In this document: positions 51,658-60,443 of the stretch, piece by piece
How the letters are laid out: the number at the start of each line of letters is the position of its first letter
Position numbering within the stretch: the first letter of the stretch is position 1
Source of the DNA: Bdellovibrionales bacterium
GTDB taxonomy: Bacteria > Bdellovibrionota > UBA1018
Direction: 5' to 3'
Assembly (NCBI GenBank): GCA_018266355.1
Contig: JAFEAP010000005.1
Span: 148,546 to 212,545, forward strand
DNA length: 64,000 bases
Notes under the pieces: model-generated
What the model saw: only the letters and a program-made list of their open reading frames with translations
What the model was told of the DNA's origin: nothing
Database searches by the model: none
Position numbers and translations under genes: made by a program

Positions 51658-52788
51658 ATGAAAAAGCCCCTCCTTTCCTTCGCCTTCCTCGGTTCCGTCG
51701 TCCTCGCGCTCCCGCTTCCCGAAGCGGAAGCCCGCACTTACGACAACATCATCCGCCCCTACACCTCCGCTCGCTCGACGGGGATGGGCGGCGTCCGCTA
51801 CACCACCGGCCAATACGACGAGAACTTCTTCGGCAATCCGGCGAAGACGTCGGATAACCCGAAGTGGCGACTCGACATCATCAACCTGCTCGTCGAAGTG
51901 AACAGCGGCGCGATCTCGAACCTGAACTCCTATACGAAGTCGGGCGACAAGGTCGACAACCTCGCCGACACCGCCGGTTCGAACAACCACGTCCGTTTCC
52001 AGACGGTGATTCCGGCGTTCTACACGCCGAAGTTCTTCGACGCGCGGAACTCCTTCGCCGTCGGCCTCATGATGAGCACCCAAGCCGACGTCGGCCTCCG
52101 GAAGAACATGTCGATCGAACCGAACGCGTTCAGCGATATCGGTCCGGCCGTCACGTTCTCGCGGAAGTTCCTCCACGACGAATCGATCGCCGTCGGCGTG
52201 ACCGCCCACTACGTCTACCGGGTCGCCACGCGCGGGAATTTCTCGACGATCGACTACATCAAGGGCAACAACTTCAAGTCCTCCTCGGACGTCGCCGGCG
52301 AAGGCGCCGACGCGGACGCGGACATCGGCATGCGCCACAACATCCACTGGTCGCCCGCCGGATGGAAGCTCCAGGACGCCTTCACGGTCAACAACGTGAA
52401 GGGCGGAAAATACGACATGAAGATGGACCTCGTGAACGGCGACCAACCGGCACCGCCGGAACAGCCCCGCACCTACAACGCCGGCCTCGCCGCGCGGAAG
52501 GACGGCTTCCTCGGCTTCAGCACGAGCACCTTCGCGTTCGAGATGCAGGACCTCGGCAACAACTCCGGCGGCTCCGTCTTCAAGATGATGCACCTCGGGG
52601 GCGAACTCGGCGTGAAAGACTGGGTCTTCCTTCGCGCGGGCATCAACCAGGGCTACCTCTGCGCGGGCGTCGGCCTCGATCTCCCGGTCTTGAAGCTCGA
52701 CTTCTCGACGTACGGCGAGGAAATGTCGCTCAATGCGGGCGGCCAAGAAGACCGTCGGTACGCCCTCCGGCTCGGGATTGCGCTGTAA
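51658..52788 (+). CDS. Outer-membrane beta-barrel protein (PorV/UPF0164-like)
   Basis: 376 residues after AAGGAAA. Signal peptide ends EAEA. SARSTGMGGVRYTTGQYDENFFGNPAKTS matches the N-terminal signature of FadL-related PorV/UPF0164 barrels (alternating Gly-rich, ending with an NPA tripeptide). The remainder alternates polar/aromatic strands and ends ALRLGIAL. It may carry hydrophobic substrates or anchor surface proteins. It follows the lipoprotein gene and is ended by a strong terminator. Confidence 0.78.
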   Translation: MKKPLLSFAFLGSVVLALPLPEAEARTYDNIIRPYTSARSTGMGGVRYTTGQYDENFFGNPAKTSDNPKWRLDIINLLVEVNSGAISNLNSYTKSGDKVDNLADTAGSNNHVRFQTVIPAFYTPKFFDARNSFAVGLMMSTQADVGLRKNMSIEPNAFSDIGPAVTFSRKFLHDESIAVGVTAHYVYRVATRGNFSTIDYIKGNNFKSSSDVAGEGADADADIGMRHNIHWSPAGWKLQDAFTVNNVKGGKYDMKMDLVNGDQPAPPEQPRTYNAGLAARKDGFLGFSTSTFAFEMQDLGNNSGGSVFKMMHLGGELGVKDWVFLRAGINQGYLCAGVGLDLPVLKLDFSTYGEEMSLNAGGQEDRRYALRLGIAL

Positions 52789-52822
52789 TTCCAGATAGTT
52801 AAAAACCTTAAGCGACCTACAG

Positions 52823-52870
52823 AAACGCCCCGTTTTCGCCGATACGTATGGTGAAAAGGGGCGTTTTTTT
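52823..52870 (+). terminator. Terminator overlapping PilZ-gene ribosome site
   Basis: A 17-bp stem (52823-52840 with 52850-52866, one bulged G and a G-U pair) followed by TTTTTTT. The right arm also contains AAAAGGGG, the likely ribosome site for the ATG at 52871. It can end the porin transcript or hide the ribosome site. Confidence 0.85.
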
Positions 52871-53638
52871 ATGTGGTCTTCGACCAACCAGAGAATCAAG
52901 GCGCTGATGTCGGCGCGGGCGCGGGAAAAAGACCGCCTCACGCGCCCGATCCACGTTCGCCGCGCCGACGTCTCCCTGAATTTCCGCGACGAGCGCGACT
53001 TCCTCGTCCAGGTTCCCGCGCGCGTCCTGCTGAACGACCTCACTCCGGCCGGCTTCTGCGTCTACGCGGTCACCGGCCTGAACCCGAACGCGGAGATTAC
53101 CGTCGAGATCGAACACCCGAAACACTTCCGCCTCACGGCGAAGGTCGTGTGGTGCCAGTACCAATCGTCTTCCATGCGCGTCCTCACCTCGGAGTCCTTC
53201 CGTTACCGCGTCGGCCTCGCGCTGATCTGGACGGATACGGCCCTCGAGGAAGAATTCCGGAAATACTGCGAAGAACTCGACGGACTCTACGTGAATAAGA
53301 AAGCGCTTTTCCTCGAAGAAGCGTTCAAGACCGCACCCGAAACTTCGAAAGACGCCGAATCCGCGGCCACCGCGAACGCCGGAGCCGCGAAAGATCCGAA
53401 CGACGTCCCGGCGCCGACCGAATCCGACGAAGGCGGCGCTCCGTCCGAGGAAAAAGTCGCCGCCGAGATGGCCGCGGCCGCCGCCGCGGAAGTCGCGGCT
53501 CAGGCGCTGAAAGACGCGAATCCCCCGGCCGCCGCCGCGCCGACGTCGGACACCTCCGCCGCCGACGTGCTGAACGCGCTCAAGGATATCGATTCGGGCA
53601 CTCCGGCCGCCGCGACGGACGAGAAAAAGGCCGCTTGA
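52871..53638 (+). CDS. PilZ-like domain protein with acidic Ala-rich tail
   Basis: 255 residues from ATG 52871; an alternative ATG at 52907, 6 bases after AAGG, gives 243. DLTPAGFCVYAVTGLNPNAEITVEIEHP and KVVWCQY...YRVGLALIWTD are PilZ-type strands, the fold that binds cyclic di-GMP. The RxxxR motif is not clear, so binding is uncertain. After residue 150 an acidic, Ala/Pro-rich low-complexity tail runs to the end. Its stop overlaps the TTG of the GNAT gene (TTGA). PilZ proteins often link c-di-GMP to motility. Confidence 0.7.
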   Translation: MWSSTNQRIKALMSARAREKDRLTRPIHVRRADVSLNFRDERDFLVQVPARVLLNDLTPAGFCVYAVTGLNPNAEITVEIEHPKHFRLTAKVVWCQYQSSSMRVLTSESFRYRVGLALIWTDTALEEEFRKYCEELDGLYVNKKALFLEEAFKTAPETSKDAESAATANAGAAKDPNDVPAPTESDEGGAPSEEKVAAEMAAAAAAEVAAQALKDANPPAAAAPTSDTSAADVLNALKDIDSGTPAAATDEKKAA

Positions 53639-54117
53639 ACCCGCTCGCCCTGCGCCCGATGACGGAAGCCGAGTTCGCGGCTTACGCCGAGACGTCGTGC
53701 GCGGACTACGCGCGGAATTCGCCCCACTACCGGGACCGTCCGCTCGACGAGACTCTGCCGAAGGTCCGGGCGGAATTCGCGAGGCGCCTCCCCGAGGGGC
53801 GCGCGACGAAGGGTTTCCTCCTCCTCTCCGTGACCCTCGTCGAAGGCGGTTCCGAACGCGCCGTCGGCTCGTGCGAAATCGGCGAATCCCCTGCGGGCTC
53901 CCGCACGGTCTATATCTGGAACTTCGTGCTCGACGCGAGCGTGCGCGGTCGGGGCCACGGAAAGCGGGCGTTCGCGCTCGTCCTCGAACGCCTCCGCGCC
54001 CTCGGATACGCGAAGGTCGGTTTGAACGTCTTCGCCGACAACGCCGTCGCGCGGAAGATCTACGAGGAGGCCGGATTCACGGTCACGCAGATGAACATGG
54101 AGCGGAGGCTCGGATGA
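53635..54117 (+). CDS. GNAT-family acetyltransferase
   Basis: 160 residues starting at TTG 53635, overlapping the preceding stop. VYIWNFVLDASVRGRGHGKRAFALVLERL contains the acetyl-CoA pyrophosphate loop (RGRGHGK), and LNVFADNAVARKIYEEAGFTVTQMNM is the closing helix with the N-x-A-R-x-Y-E-x-x-G-F motif. It acetylates an unknown amine substrate. Coupled to both neighbours by overlaps. Confidence 0.88.
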   Translation: MNPLALRPMTEAEFAAYAETSCADYARNSPHYRDRPLDETLPKVRAEFARRLPEGRATKGFLLLSVTLVEGGSERAVGSCEIGESPAGSRTVYIWNFVLDASVRGRGHGKRAFALVLERLRALGYAKVGLNVFADNAVARKIYEEAGFTVTQMNMERRLG

Positions 54118-55010
54118 GACGCCGGGCGCGGGCCTTCGCCTTATCCGCTCTTCTTTTCTTCGCTCTCGCCGGAGGAAGACCCTCGCGATCGTTCGCGGCG
54201 GACGACGACTCGGCGACGCTCCCGTCCCGGCTCACGACCGACGCCGACGAGAAGCTGATCGCGGGTTGGTGGGCGGATCCCGGCCTGTCCGTCGGCGAGG
54301 CCGAACGTCGGACTTTCGAACTCGTCCTCCAGCGCCGCCTCGCGCTCCTTCCGGAATCCACCGCGAAGGCCGTCCTGCTCGACCGCACGCTCGGCGTCTA
54401 TTTCTCCGTTTCACGCGGCTCGCAGACGAGCGGCTATCTCGGGCTGCTCCGCCAGGTCCGCATCCGACTTCCCGAAGACCTGAAAAACTCGACGAGCTAC
54501 TACTTCGCGCTCATGCACGAGCTCGAACACTCGGTCCAGCTCCACACCGAAGGGCTGGTTAAGACGACTTTCCGCCCCTGGTTCGACTGGCGCGGCCTCT
54601 ACGTCTGGAACGCCGAAAAGGAAGCGATGGAGGCCGAGTGGCATTACTTGCGCGCGATCCCCGAGGCCGATCGCCTGCGGATCGCGGACGAACTTCAAGC
54701 CGGACCGCACGTGAAAGAGATGAACCTCGAGATCCACAATCACCGCGCCGCGAGCCGGTCGCTCGACGAATACCTCCGCGATCAGTGGAGCGTCGGACGC
54801 TACAGCCGCGAGGAACTCGCGAAAAAGGGGCGGAAGATGGCGAAGGCGTTTTGTCGGAAACTCGTGATCACGGCCGTGGCCGCGCCCGCGTTCCTAGCCG
54901 CGAACGAATACTGCGCGAAGCTCCGCGAGCGGCGGAAGGATCCGAGGAACGCGGAGGAAAGCCCGACGTTCTATCGGTATTACTGCGAAGGCACGAGCAG
55001 AACGGACTGA
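54114..55010 (+). CDS. Exported zinc metallopeptidase-like protein (HELEH)
   Basis: 298 residues from ATG 54114 (ATGA overlap with the GNAT gene). Signal peptide ends SFAA. YYFALMHELEHSVQLHTEG gives H135-E136-x-x-H139; a third ligand may be Glu in EKEAMEAEWHY (170-175). The C-terminal end has KAFCRKLVITAVAAPAFLAANEYCAKL, a hydrophobic helix between two Cys. No known family was recognised. It fits the periplasm or a membrane tether. Confidence 0.65.
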   Translation: MRRRARAFALSALLFFALAGGRPSRSFAADDDSATLPSRLTTDADEKLIAGWWADPGLSVGEAERRTFELVLQRRLALLPESTAKAVLLDRTLGVYFSVSRGSQTSGYLGLLRQVRIRLPEDLKNSTSYYFALMHELEHSVQLHTEGLVKTTFRPWFDWRGLYVWNAEKEAMEAEWHYLRAIPEADRLRIADELQAGPHVKEMNLEIHNHRAASRSLDEYLRDQWSVGRYSREELAKKGRKMAKAFCRKLVITAVAAPAFLAANEYCAKLRERRKDPRNAEESPTFYRYYCEGTSRTD

Positions 55011-55022
55011 GACCGTCTCCGA

Positions 55023-56252
55023 CTAAAGCCCGCCCGCGCCGAAGAGCGCGACGAACTCGTCCCAGTGGTTCCGGAGCTTCCCTTTCAGGCGCAAGATCGC
55101 CTGGGTGTGGAGCTGCGAGACGCGGGACTCGGTCACGTCGAGGACGCGGCCGATTTCCTTCAGGTTCAGGTCCTCGTAGTAGTAGAGCGAAAGGACGAGA
55201 CGCTGCTTTTCCGGCAGGTCGTTGATCGACTCGGAGATCATGCGCTTGAGCGCCGCATGGTTCACTTCCGAGTACGGCGTCGAGCTCTTGTAGCTCGCGG
55301 CGTCGCTGAAGCCGTGGAGGGCCCGCTTATCCGCCTTCGAGAAGTTCTGGACGTCGTCGAAGGAGAGGAGCGACACCGAACGCACCTGGTTCAGCATGTC
55401 GTGGTATTCGTCTTGCGAAATGCCGAGGTCGGCGCAGACTTCCTCGTCCGTCGCTTGCCGGCCTTTCTGCTGCTCGATCCGCACGTAGCACCGCTCGAGG
55501 GCTTTCGCCTTCTCGCGCACCGAACGCGGGACCCAGTCCTGGGCGCGAAGTTCGTCGAGGATCGCGCCGCGGATGCGGAATTCGGCGTAGGTCTTGAACT
55601 TGTTGTCGCGGGAAGCGTCGTACTTCTCGATCGCGTCCATGAGCCCGATCACACCGCTCGAGATGAGATCGTCGAGCTCGATGTTCGTGGGCAGGCGCGC
55701 GGCGATCTTCTGCGCGATGTACTTGATGAGCGGAGCGTACTCGACGACCAAGCGGTCGCGCGTCGAGTTCGTCGGCGAATAATCTTCCTTCACGAGGGAG
55801 GAGGTCTGGACGGCGTCGCGGGCGATCTCGGCTTCGAGTTCGGCCTGGAGCTCCTGCTCTTCCTCCTCGATGACTTCCCCTTCTTCGCCTTCGGCGGTCG
55901 TCTCGAGCAAGGACTCGTCTTCGTCGCCGTTCGCGGCGACTTTGCCCGCGGTTTTTCCCTTAGCGGCGGCGGTCTTCGTCGCGGCCGCCTTCGCGGCGAC
56001 CGGGGCCTTCGCGCCCGTCTTCGCGACGACCGCTTTCGCGGCGGCGGTCTTCGCCTTCGCGGATTTCTCGATCTTCGCGGCTTCCGCGGCCGTCTTCGCC
56101 TTCGCGGCCTTCAGCGTCTTTTCGATGTTCTTCTCGGTGGTCGATTTCGCTTTCTTCGCCTCCGGTTTCGCGGACGACGCCTTTTCCGAGGCTTTCGCCT
56201 TCGAAAGTTTCGCCGACTCACGGTATTTCTGAATTCCTGGATTCAGAGCCAT
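55023..56252 (-). CDS. fliA: Flagellar sigma factor FliA with histone-H1-like N-terminal arm
   Basis: 409 residues from ATG 56252 (GAGGTGAGGCG upstream). Residues 1-108 are a Lys/Ala-rich low-complexity arm with many AAKAK-like repeats. Residues 109-147 are strongly acidic. From about 150 it is a normal sigma-28: region 2 with LVVEYAPLIKYIAQKIAARLP, ISSGVIGLMDAIEKYDAS and FKTYAEFRIRGAILDELRAQDWVPRSVREKAK; region 4 ends in HTH EIGRVLDVTESRVSQLHTQAI. FliA of E. coli is about 240 residues, so the extra part is the arm. Sigma-28 transcribes late flagellar and chemotaxis genes. It follows the flhG-like gene. Confidence 0.9.
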   Translation of the reverse strand: MALNPGIQKYRESAKLSKAKASEKASSAKPEAKKAKSTTEKNIEKTLKAAKAKTAAEAAKIEKSAKAKTAAAKAVVAKTGAKAPVAAKAAATKTAAAKGKTAGKVAANGDEDESLLETTAEGEEGEVIEEEEQELQAELEAEIARDAVQTSSLVKEDYSPTNSTRDRLVVEYAPLIKYIAQKIAARLPTNIELDDLISSGVIGLMDAIEKYDASRDNKFKTYAEFRIRGAILDELRAQDWVPRSVREKAKALERCYVRIEQQKGRQATDEEVCADLGISQDEYHDMLNQVRSVSLLSFDDVQNFSKADKRALHGFSDAASYKSSTPYSEVNHAALKRMISESINDLPEKQRLVLSLYYYEDLNLKEIGRVLDVTESRVSQLHTQAILRLKGKLRNHWDEFVALFGAGGL

Positions 56253-56295
56253 CGCCTCACCTCGCCTATTCCCTGGCTTTTTTTCTGGCATTCGA

Positions 56296-56865
56296 CTACC
56301 TGCCGATCACGCATCCTGCGTCTTTTGAGCCTTCGCGGGACCCACTCGAACAGTGTATCAGATATTTCTCGATCGCGAGGCAGTCCCGGATTTTTTCCCC
56401 GCGCGCGACCGTCCCGACGTAGGCGAGATCGACGTCGAGAAACCGACGACACGCCTCGAAAAGCTGAGTGAAAATGCGACGTCCCTGGGACTCGCGATCC
56501 GGTCCGTCGACCGCGACGCAGACCAAAACGTCCATTTTTTTGACACTTCGATCGGCCCCCAGATCGGGCAGAAGCGACTTCAGTCGCTGATAACAGGCCA
56601 GCACGTCGACTTCGTCGCCGCTCACCGCGGCCAGGCGCCGAATCACTCGCGCGTTTCCGGGGCTTGCCGCGAGCGGATCGCTCTCGTCCCGCACTCGGAA
56701 CCCCGCTCCCCGAGCGCGCGCGTAGAGCGCGAGCTCGCGCGGCGAGAAGAGTCGCGCCTTGCGCACCTCCGGCGCGAGGAACACCGAAATCACCGGCGCT
56801 TCGGGCGCGGCTTTCCGGCTTCCCATCAACCGCCGCAACGTATCCGCTTGGTCCTTAACGTTCAT
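56296..56865 (-). CDS. Reduced FlhG-like protein without P-loop
   Basis: 189 residues, 15 bases after flhF, where flhG normally lies. It begins NVKDQADTLRRLM: D5-Q6-A7-x-x-L10-R11 is the FlhG N-terminal motif that activates the FlhF GTPase. The Walker A GKGGVGKT is absent; residues 20-35 read APEAPVISVFLAPEVRKA instead. The C-terminal part, VLVCVAVDGPDRESQGRRIFTQLFEACRRFLDVDLAYVGTVARGEKIRD, resembles the last strands of MinD/FlhG ATPases. About 100 residues are missing. Probably it still binds FlhF but cannot hydrolyse ATP. Confidence 0.72.
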   Translation of the reverse strand: MNVKDQADTLRRLMGSRKAAPEAPVISVFLAPEVRKARLFSPRELALYARARGAGFRVRDESDPLAASPGNARVIRRLAAVSGDEVDVLACYQRLKSLLPDLGADRSVKKMDVLVCVAVDGPDRESQGRRIFTQLFEACRRFLDVDLAYVGTVARGEKIRDCLAIEKYLIHCSSGSREGSKDAGCVIGR

Positions 56866-56880
56866 CGGTTCGCCGAGGAA

Positions 56881-58284
56881 TCAAAGGTCCATGATGAGGG
56901 CGGCGACGCGTTCGCGGGAGGCGTCCTCGAGATCCTCCGGCACGCGCTGGCCGGTGGTGAAATACGTGAGCGGGAGCTTCGCGCGGTTCGCGACGTTGAA
57001 GATCGCGCCGAAAAGCGACGACTCGTCGAGCTTCGTCACCGCGAGGCCCGTCGGCTTGAACACGGAAAACCGGTTCGCGATGTCGTAGAGTTCGAGATCG
57101 CGCGTCGGGCTCGCGACGCAGAGGTGGATCTGGACCGGAATCTCGAGCGAGCGCACGAGATCCGCCATTTCCTTCAAGCTCGCTTCGTCGCGCGGCGAAC
57201 GCCCGGTCGTATCGACCAGCACGAGGTCGAGGCCCCGAAAATCGGCGACGGCCGACCGGAGTTCCTCGAGACTGGAGGCCGAGCGGAACGGGACGTTCAG
57301 TATCTTCGCGTAGGTTTGGAGCTGATCGAAGGCCGCGACTTTGTAGACGTCGAGATTCACGAGACCGACGCGGAGATTTTTTTTCAACACGGCGAGGCTC
57401 GCGAGCTTCGCGAGCGTCGTGGTTTTCCCCACTCCGGTCGGACCGACGAGCGCGAGGCAGAACGGACCGGCTTCGCCGCGCGTACCCGGCTCGAGGTTTT
57501 CGATCGGATTCAGCGTATCGAGCGCGCTCATCACCTCGTAAGTGACCTGGTCGAGGACCGCGTCCGGATTTTTCGCCTCCTGGGGTCCGAGCTCGAAAGC
57601 GGCCTTCTTCACGAGGCCGAGGGCGTAGCGCTTGTCGACGCCGTTCATGAGCAGGTGCTCGAACGCGTCGGTGAGCGCGGGATTATCGGAAAGCTGGGTC
57701 GCGAACGTCCCGGCGGAACTCCCCGCTTCGTCCTGCGCGATCTTCAGTTCCTCGATCATCCGCTTCAAGTGTCGGACTTCGTCCTCGAGCGGACGGTTCG
57801 AGCCCGCGGCCAGCGGCGTGCCGCCCGTCGGACGCTCGAAGGCCCGCGCGAGCTCCTCGTTGTTCGGCATCGCGTTCGAGGCGGCGGGAGCCGCCGCGCG
57901 GGAGCGCGAGGCCGACGCGGCCGCCGGGATCTCGTGCGAGTCGATGTCCGCGTACCGGCGCTCGGTCAGCTTCTTCGGGATGTTGATCGCGGCCTTCTTC
58001 TGCGCGCGCTCGACGGATTTCTCGAGGATGTCGGCCTGGCGCGAAGCCGTGAGATTCCGAAGCGTCTCGCGGCTCGCCTCGGGGAGGCGGCTCTCGGCGA
58101 ACGCGCGCTTGTTCATCGAGCGATCCGAGATCGCGGCGGTGACTTCGACGCTCGCGCCGCCCATCAAGCCGAACCCTTTCCGATTCCGCTTCGTCTGGAG
58201 GATGATCGCCTCCGGCCCGAGATCGCGTTTGATCGCCTCGAGGGCTTCTTGGATGCTGGGTGCTTCGAATTTCTTGATTTGCAT
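56881..58284 (-). CDS. flhF: Flagellar SRP-like GTPase FlhF
   Basis: 467 residues. N-terminal B domain (about 1-100), Ala/Ser-rich linker, then the SRP-type NG domain: LVGPTGVGKTTTLAKLA (P-loop 281-288), DTTGRSPRD (G3), VTKLDESSLFGA (G4 TKxD) and YFTTGQRVPEDLE (G5 region). FlhF places and numbers polar flagella and helps assemble the export gate. Length usual for the family. Followed by the reduced flhG-like gene, its usual regulator. Confidence 0.94.
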   Translation of the reverse strand: MQIKKFEAPSIQEALEAIKRDLGPEAIILQTKRNRKGFGLMGGASVEVTAAISDRSMNKRAFAESRLPEASRETLRNLTASRQADILEKSVERAQKKAAINIPKKLTERRYADIDSHEIPAAASASRSRAAAPAASNAMPNNEELARAFERPTGGTPLAAGSNRPLEDEVRHLKRMIEELKIAQDEAGSSAGTFATQLSDNPALTDAFEHLLMNGVDKRYALGLVKKAAFELGPQEAKNPDAVLDQVTYEVMSALDTLNPIENLEPGTRGEAGPFCLALVGPTGVGKTTTLAKLASLAVLKKNLRVGLVNLDVYKVAAFDQLQTYAKILNVPFRSASSLEELRSAVADFRGLDLVLVDTTGRSPRDEASLKEMADLVRSLEIPVQIHLCVASPTRDLELYDIANRFSVFKPTGLAVTKLDESSLFGAIFNVANRAKLPLTYFTTGQRVPEDLEDASRERVAALIMDL

Positions 58285-58322
58285 CGGGCTTTCCTCGGTC
58301 TACTTCTCGGTTCGGAAATCGT

Positions 58323-60404
58323 TCAGGCGGCCGGAGTCAGGGTCACGGTTCCGAGACTCTTCACGTTCACGTTCGGCGTTATCTCGTTATGCGAAAGGAC
58401 GATCACGCCCGGGATGAACCGGTCGACGAGCGTCTTCAGATGGGCGCGGATCATCGGCGAGCAAAGCACGACCGCCGAAGAGGTCTGCTGGAGCGCCTCG
58501 ACGACCCATTGGTTCAGCTCCGCGACGAGCTTCCGCACGAAGTCCGGATCGAGCGAGAGCTGCTGGCCTTGGTCGGTCTGCAGGATCCCGGCGGCGATCG
58601 TTTCCTCGATGTTCCGGTCGAGCGTGAGGAGCGCGAGCTCGCCGTTCGGCCCGAGGAGCTTCTTCGTGATGCTGCGGGCGAGCGCGGCGCGGACGTGCTC
58701 GGTCAGGAGCTGGGGGTCCTTCTGGGTAGGAGCCGCCTCGGCGAGCGCCTCGAGGATCGTCTTGAGATCCCGGATCGAGACGCCTTCGCGGAGGAGGTTC
58801 TTGAGGACCTTCAGCACCGCACCCATCGGAAGCAGGTTCGGGATGACGTCTTCGACCACCTTCGGCGCCGTCTGCTTGAGGGCGTCGACGAGCTGTTGGA
58901 GTTCCTGGCGCCCGATGAGTTCCTGCGCGTGAGAGCGCACGAGCTCGGTCAGGTGGGTCGCGATCACGGTCGAAAGGTCGACGACGGTGTAACCGGCGAA
59001 GGTCGCGTCGTCCTTCTGCCGCGGCGTGATCCATAGGGCGTCGAGACCGAACGCCGGTTCCTTCGTCGGAATGCCCGCCACCGGATCGGAAACGTTCCCC
59101 GGATCCATCGCGAGCAAGTGACCGACCATGAGGGTCCCCTGCCCGATCTGCACGCCCTTGAGCATGAGCTGGTAGTCGCCCGGTTTGAGCTCGAGGTTAT
59201 CTCGGATCCGCAGCGGCGGAACGATGATACCGTAGTCGAGCGCGAACTGCTTCCGGATGTTCGTGATCCGCTCGAGGAGATCGCCGTTCTGGTCGGCGTC
59301 GACGATGTTGATGAGCCCGTACCCGACTTCGAGCTCGAGCGTGTCGACTTGGAGGAGGTTCTCGAGTTTTTCCTGACCCGGCTTCGCTTTCTCCTGGGCC
59401 GCTTTCGCCTCGATCTCCGCCTTCTTCGCGGCGTCCTTGTTCGAAACCCGGCGGGCGATTCCGTAAAGGCCGCCGCCGAGCGCCCAGAACGGGACGATCG
59501 GCAAACCCGGGATCACGCCCATGAAGCCCATCACGCCGGCGGAGGCGTAAAGCGCCTTCGGATTCATGAAAAGCTGCTTCGAGAATTCCTGCGAGTAGTT
59601 CGTGCCGCTCGCCGTGCGGGTCACGATGATACCGGCCGCCGTCGAGATGATGAGGGCCGGAATCTGCGAGACGAGACCGTCGCCGACCGTCAGGAGCGTG
59701 AAGACCTCGGCCGCGTGCCCGATGTCCATGCCCTTCTGGAGCGTGCCGATGACGATGCCGCCGACGATGTTCACGACGACGATGAGGATGCCCGCGATCG
59801 CGTCCCCGCGGACGAACTTCGAGGCGCCGTCCATCGCCCCGTAGAAGTCCGCTTCGCGCGAGATCTCCTGCCGGCGGTTCCGCGCGGTTTCTTCATTGAT
59901 GATGCCGGCGTTCAGGTCGGCGTCGATCGCCATCTGCTTACCGGGCATGGCGTCCAAGGTGAAACGCGCGGCGACTTCGGCGACGCGGCCGGCGCCCTTC
60001 GTGATGACGATGAAGTTGATGATCACGAGAATCATGAACACGACGATCCCGACCGCGTAGTTCCCGCCGACGACGAACTCGCCGAACGCGTGGATCACTT
60101 CGCCCGCGGCGGACGTGCCTTCTTCGGCGCCGGTAAGGAGGATCTTCCGCGTCGTCGCGACGTTCAGCGCGAGGCGGAAGAGCGTCGTGAGGAGGAGGAG
60201 CGAGGGGAAGATCGAGAAATCGAGCGCCTTCTGCGCGTAGACCGCCGTGAGCAGCAGCATCACCGCGATCGCGATGCCGAGCGAGAGGAAAATATCGAGC
60301 GCGAACGGCGGCATCGGAAGCACCATCACCGCGAGGATGCCGACGAGGCCGACGGCGAGCGCGAGATCGGAGTTCTTAGCGAGTCGATTGAGGAAACTAT
60401 CCAT
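58323..60404 (-). CDS. flhA: Flagellar export gate protein FlhA
   Basis: 693 residues. Eight transmembrane helices in the first 320 residues, with KGAGRVAEVAARFTLDAMPGKQMAIDADLNAG (FHIPEP motif) on the cytosolic loop. The C-terminal cytosolic domain contains PVAGIPTKEPAFGLDALWITP and VLSHNEITPNVNVKSLGTVT. It is the major export gate of the flagellar type III system. Standard length; follows flhB. Confidence 0.95.
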   Translation of the reverse strand: MDSFLNRLAKNSDLALAVGLVGILAVMVLPMPPFALDIFLSLGIAIAVMLLLTAVYAQKALDFSIFPSLLLLTTLFRLALNVATTRKILLTGAEEGTSAAGEVIHAFGEFVVGGNYAVGIVVFMILVIINFIVITKGAGRVAEVAARFTLDAMPGKQMAIDADLNAGIINEETARNRRQEISREADFYGAMDGASKFVRGDAIAGILIVVVNIVGGIVIGTLQKGMDIGHAAEVFTLLTVGDGLVSQIPALIISTAAGIIVTRTASGTNYSQEFSKQLFMNPKALYASAGVMGFMGVIPGLPIVPFWALGGGLYGIARRVSNKDAAKKAEIEAKAAQEKAKPGQEKLENLLQVDTLELEVGYGLINIVDADQNGDLLERITNIRKQFALDYGIIVPPLRIRDNLELKPGDYQLMLKGVQIGQGTLMVGHLLAMDPGNVSDPVAGIPTKEPAFGLDALWITPRQKDDATFAGYTVVDLSTVIATHLTELVRSHAQELIGRQELQQLVDALKQTAPKVVEDVIPNLLPMGAVLKVLKNLLREGVSIRDLKTILEALAEAAPTQKDPQLLTEHVRAALARSITKKLLGPNGELALLTLDRNIEETIAAGILQTDQGQQLSLDPDFVRKLVAELNQWVVEALQQTSSAVVLCSPMIRAHLKTLVDRFIPGVIVLSHNEITPNVNVKSLGTVTLTPAA

Positions 60405-60443
60405 GCGCCATCCTTAGCGTAAGCGTTCCGTTCGGACCGAAAC

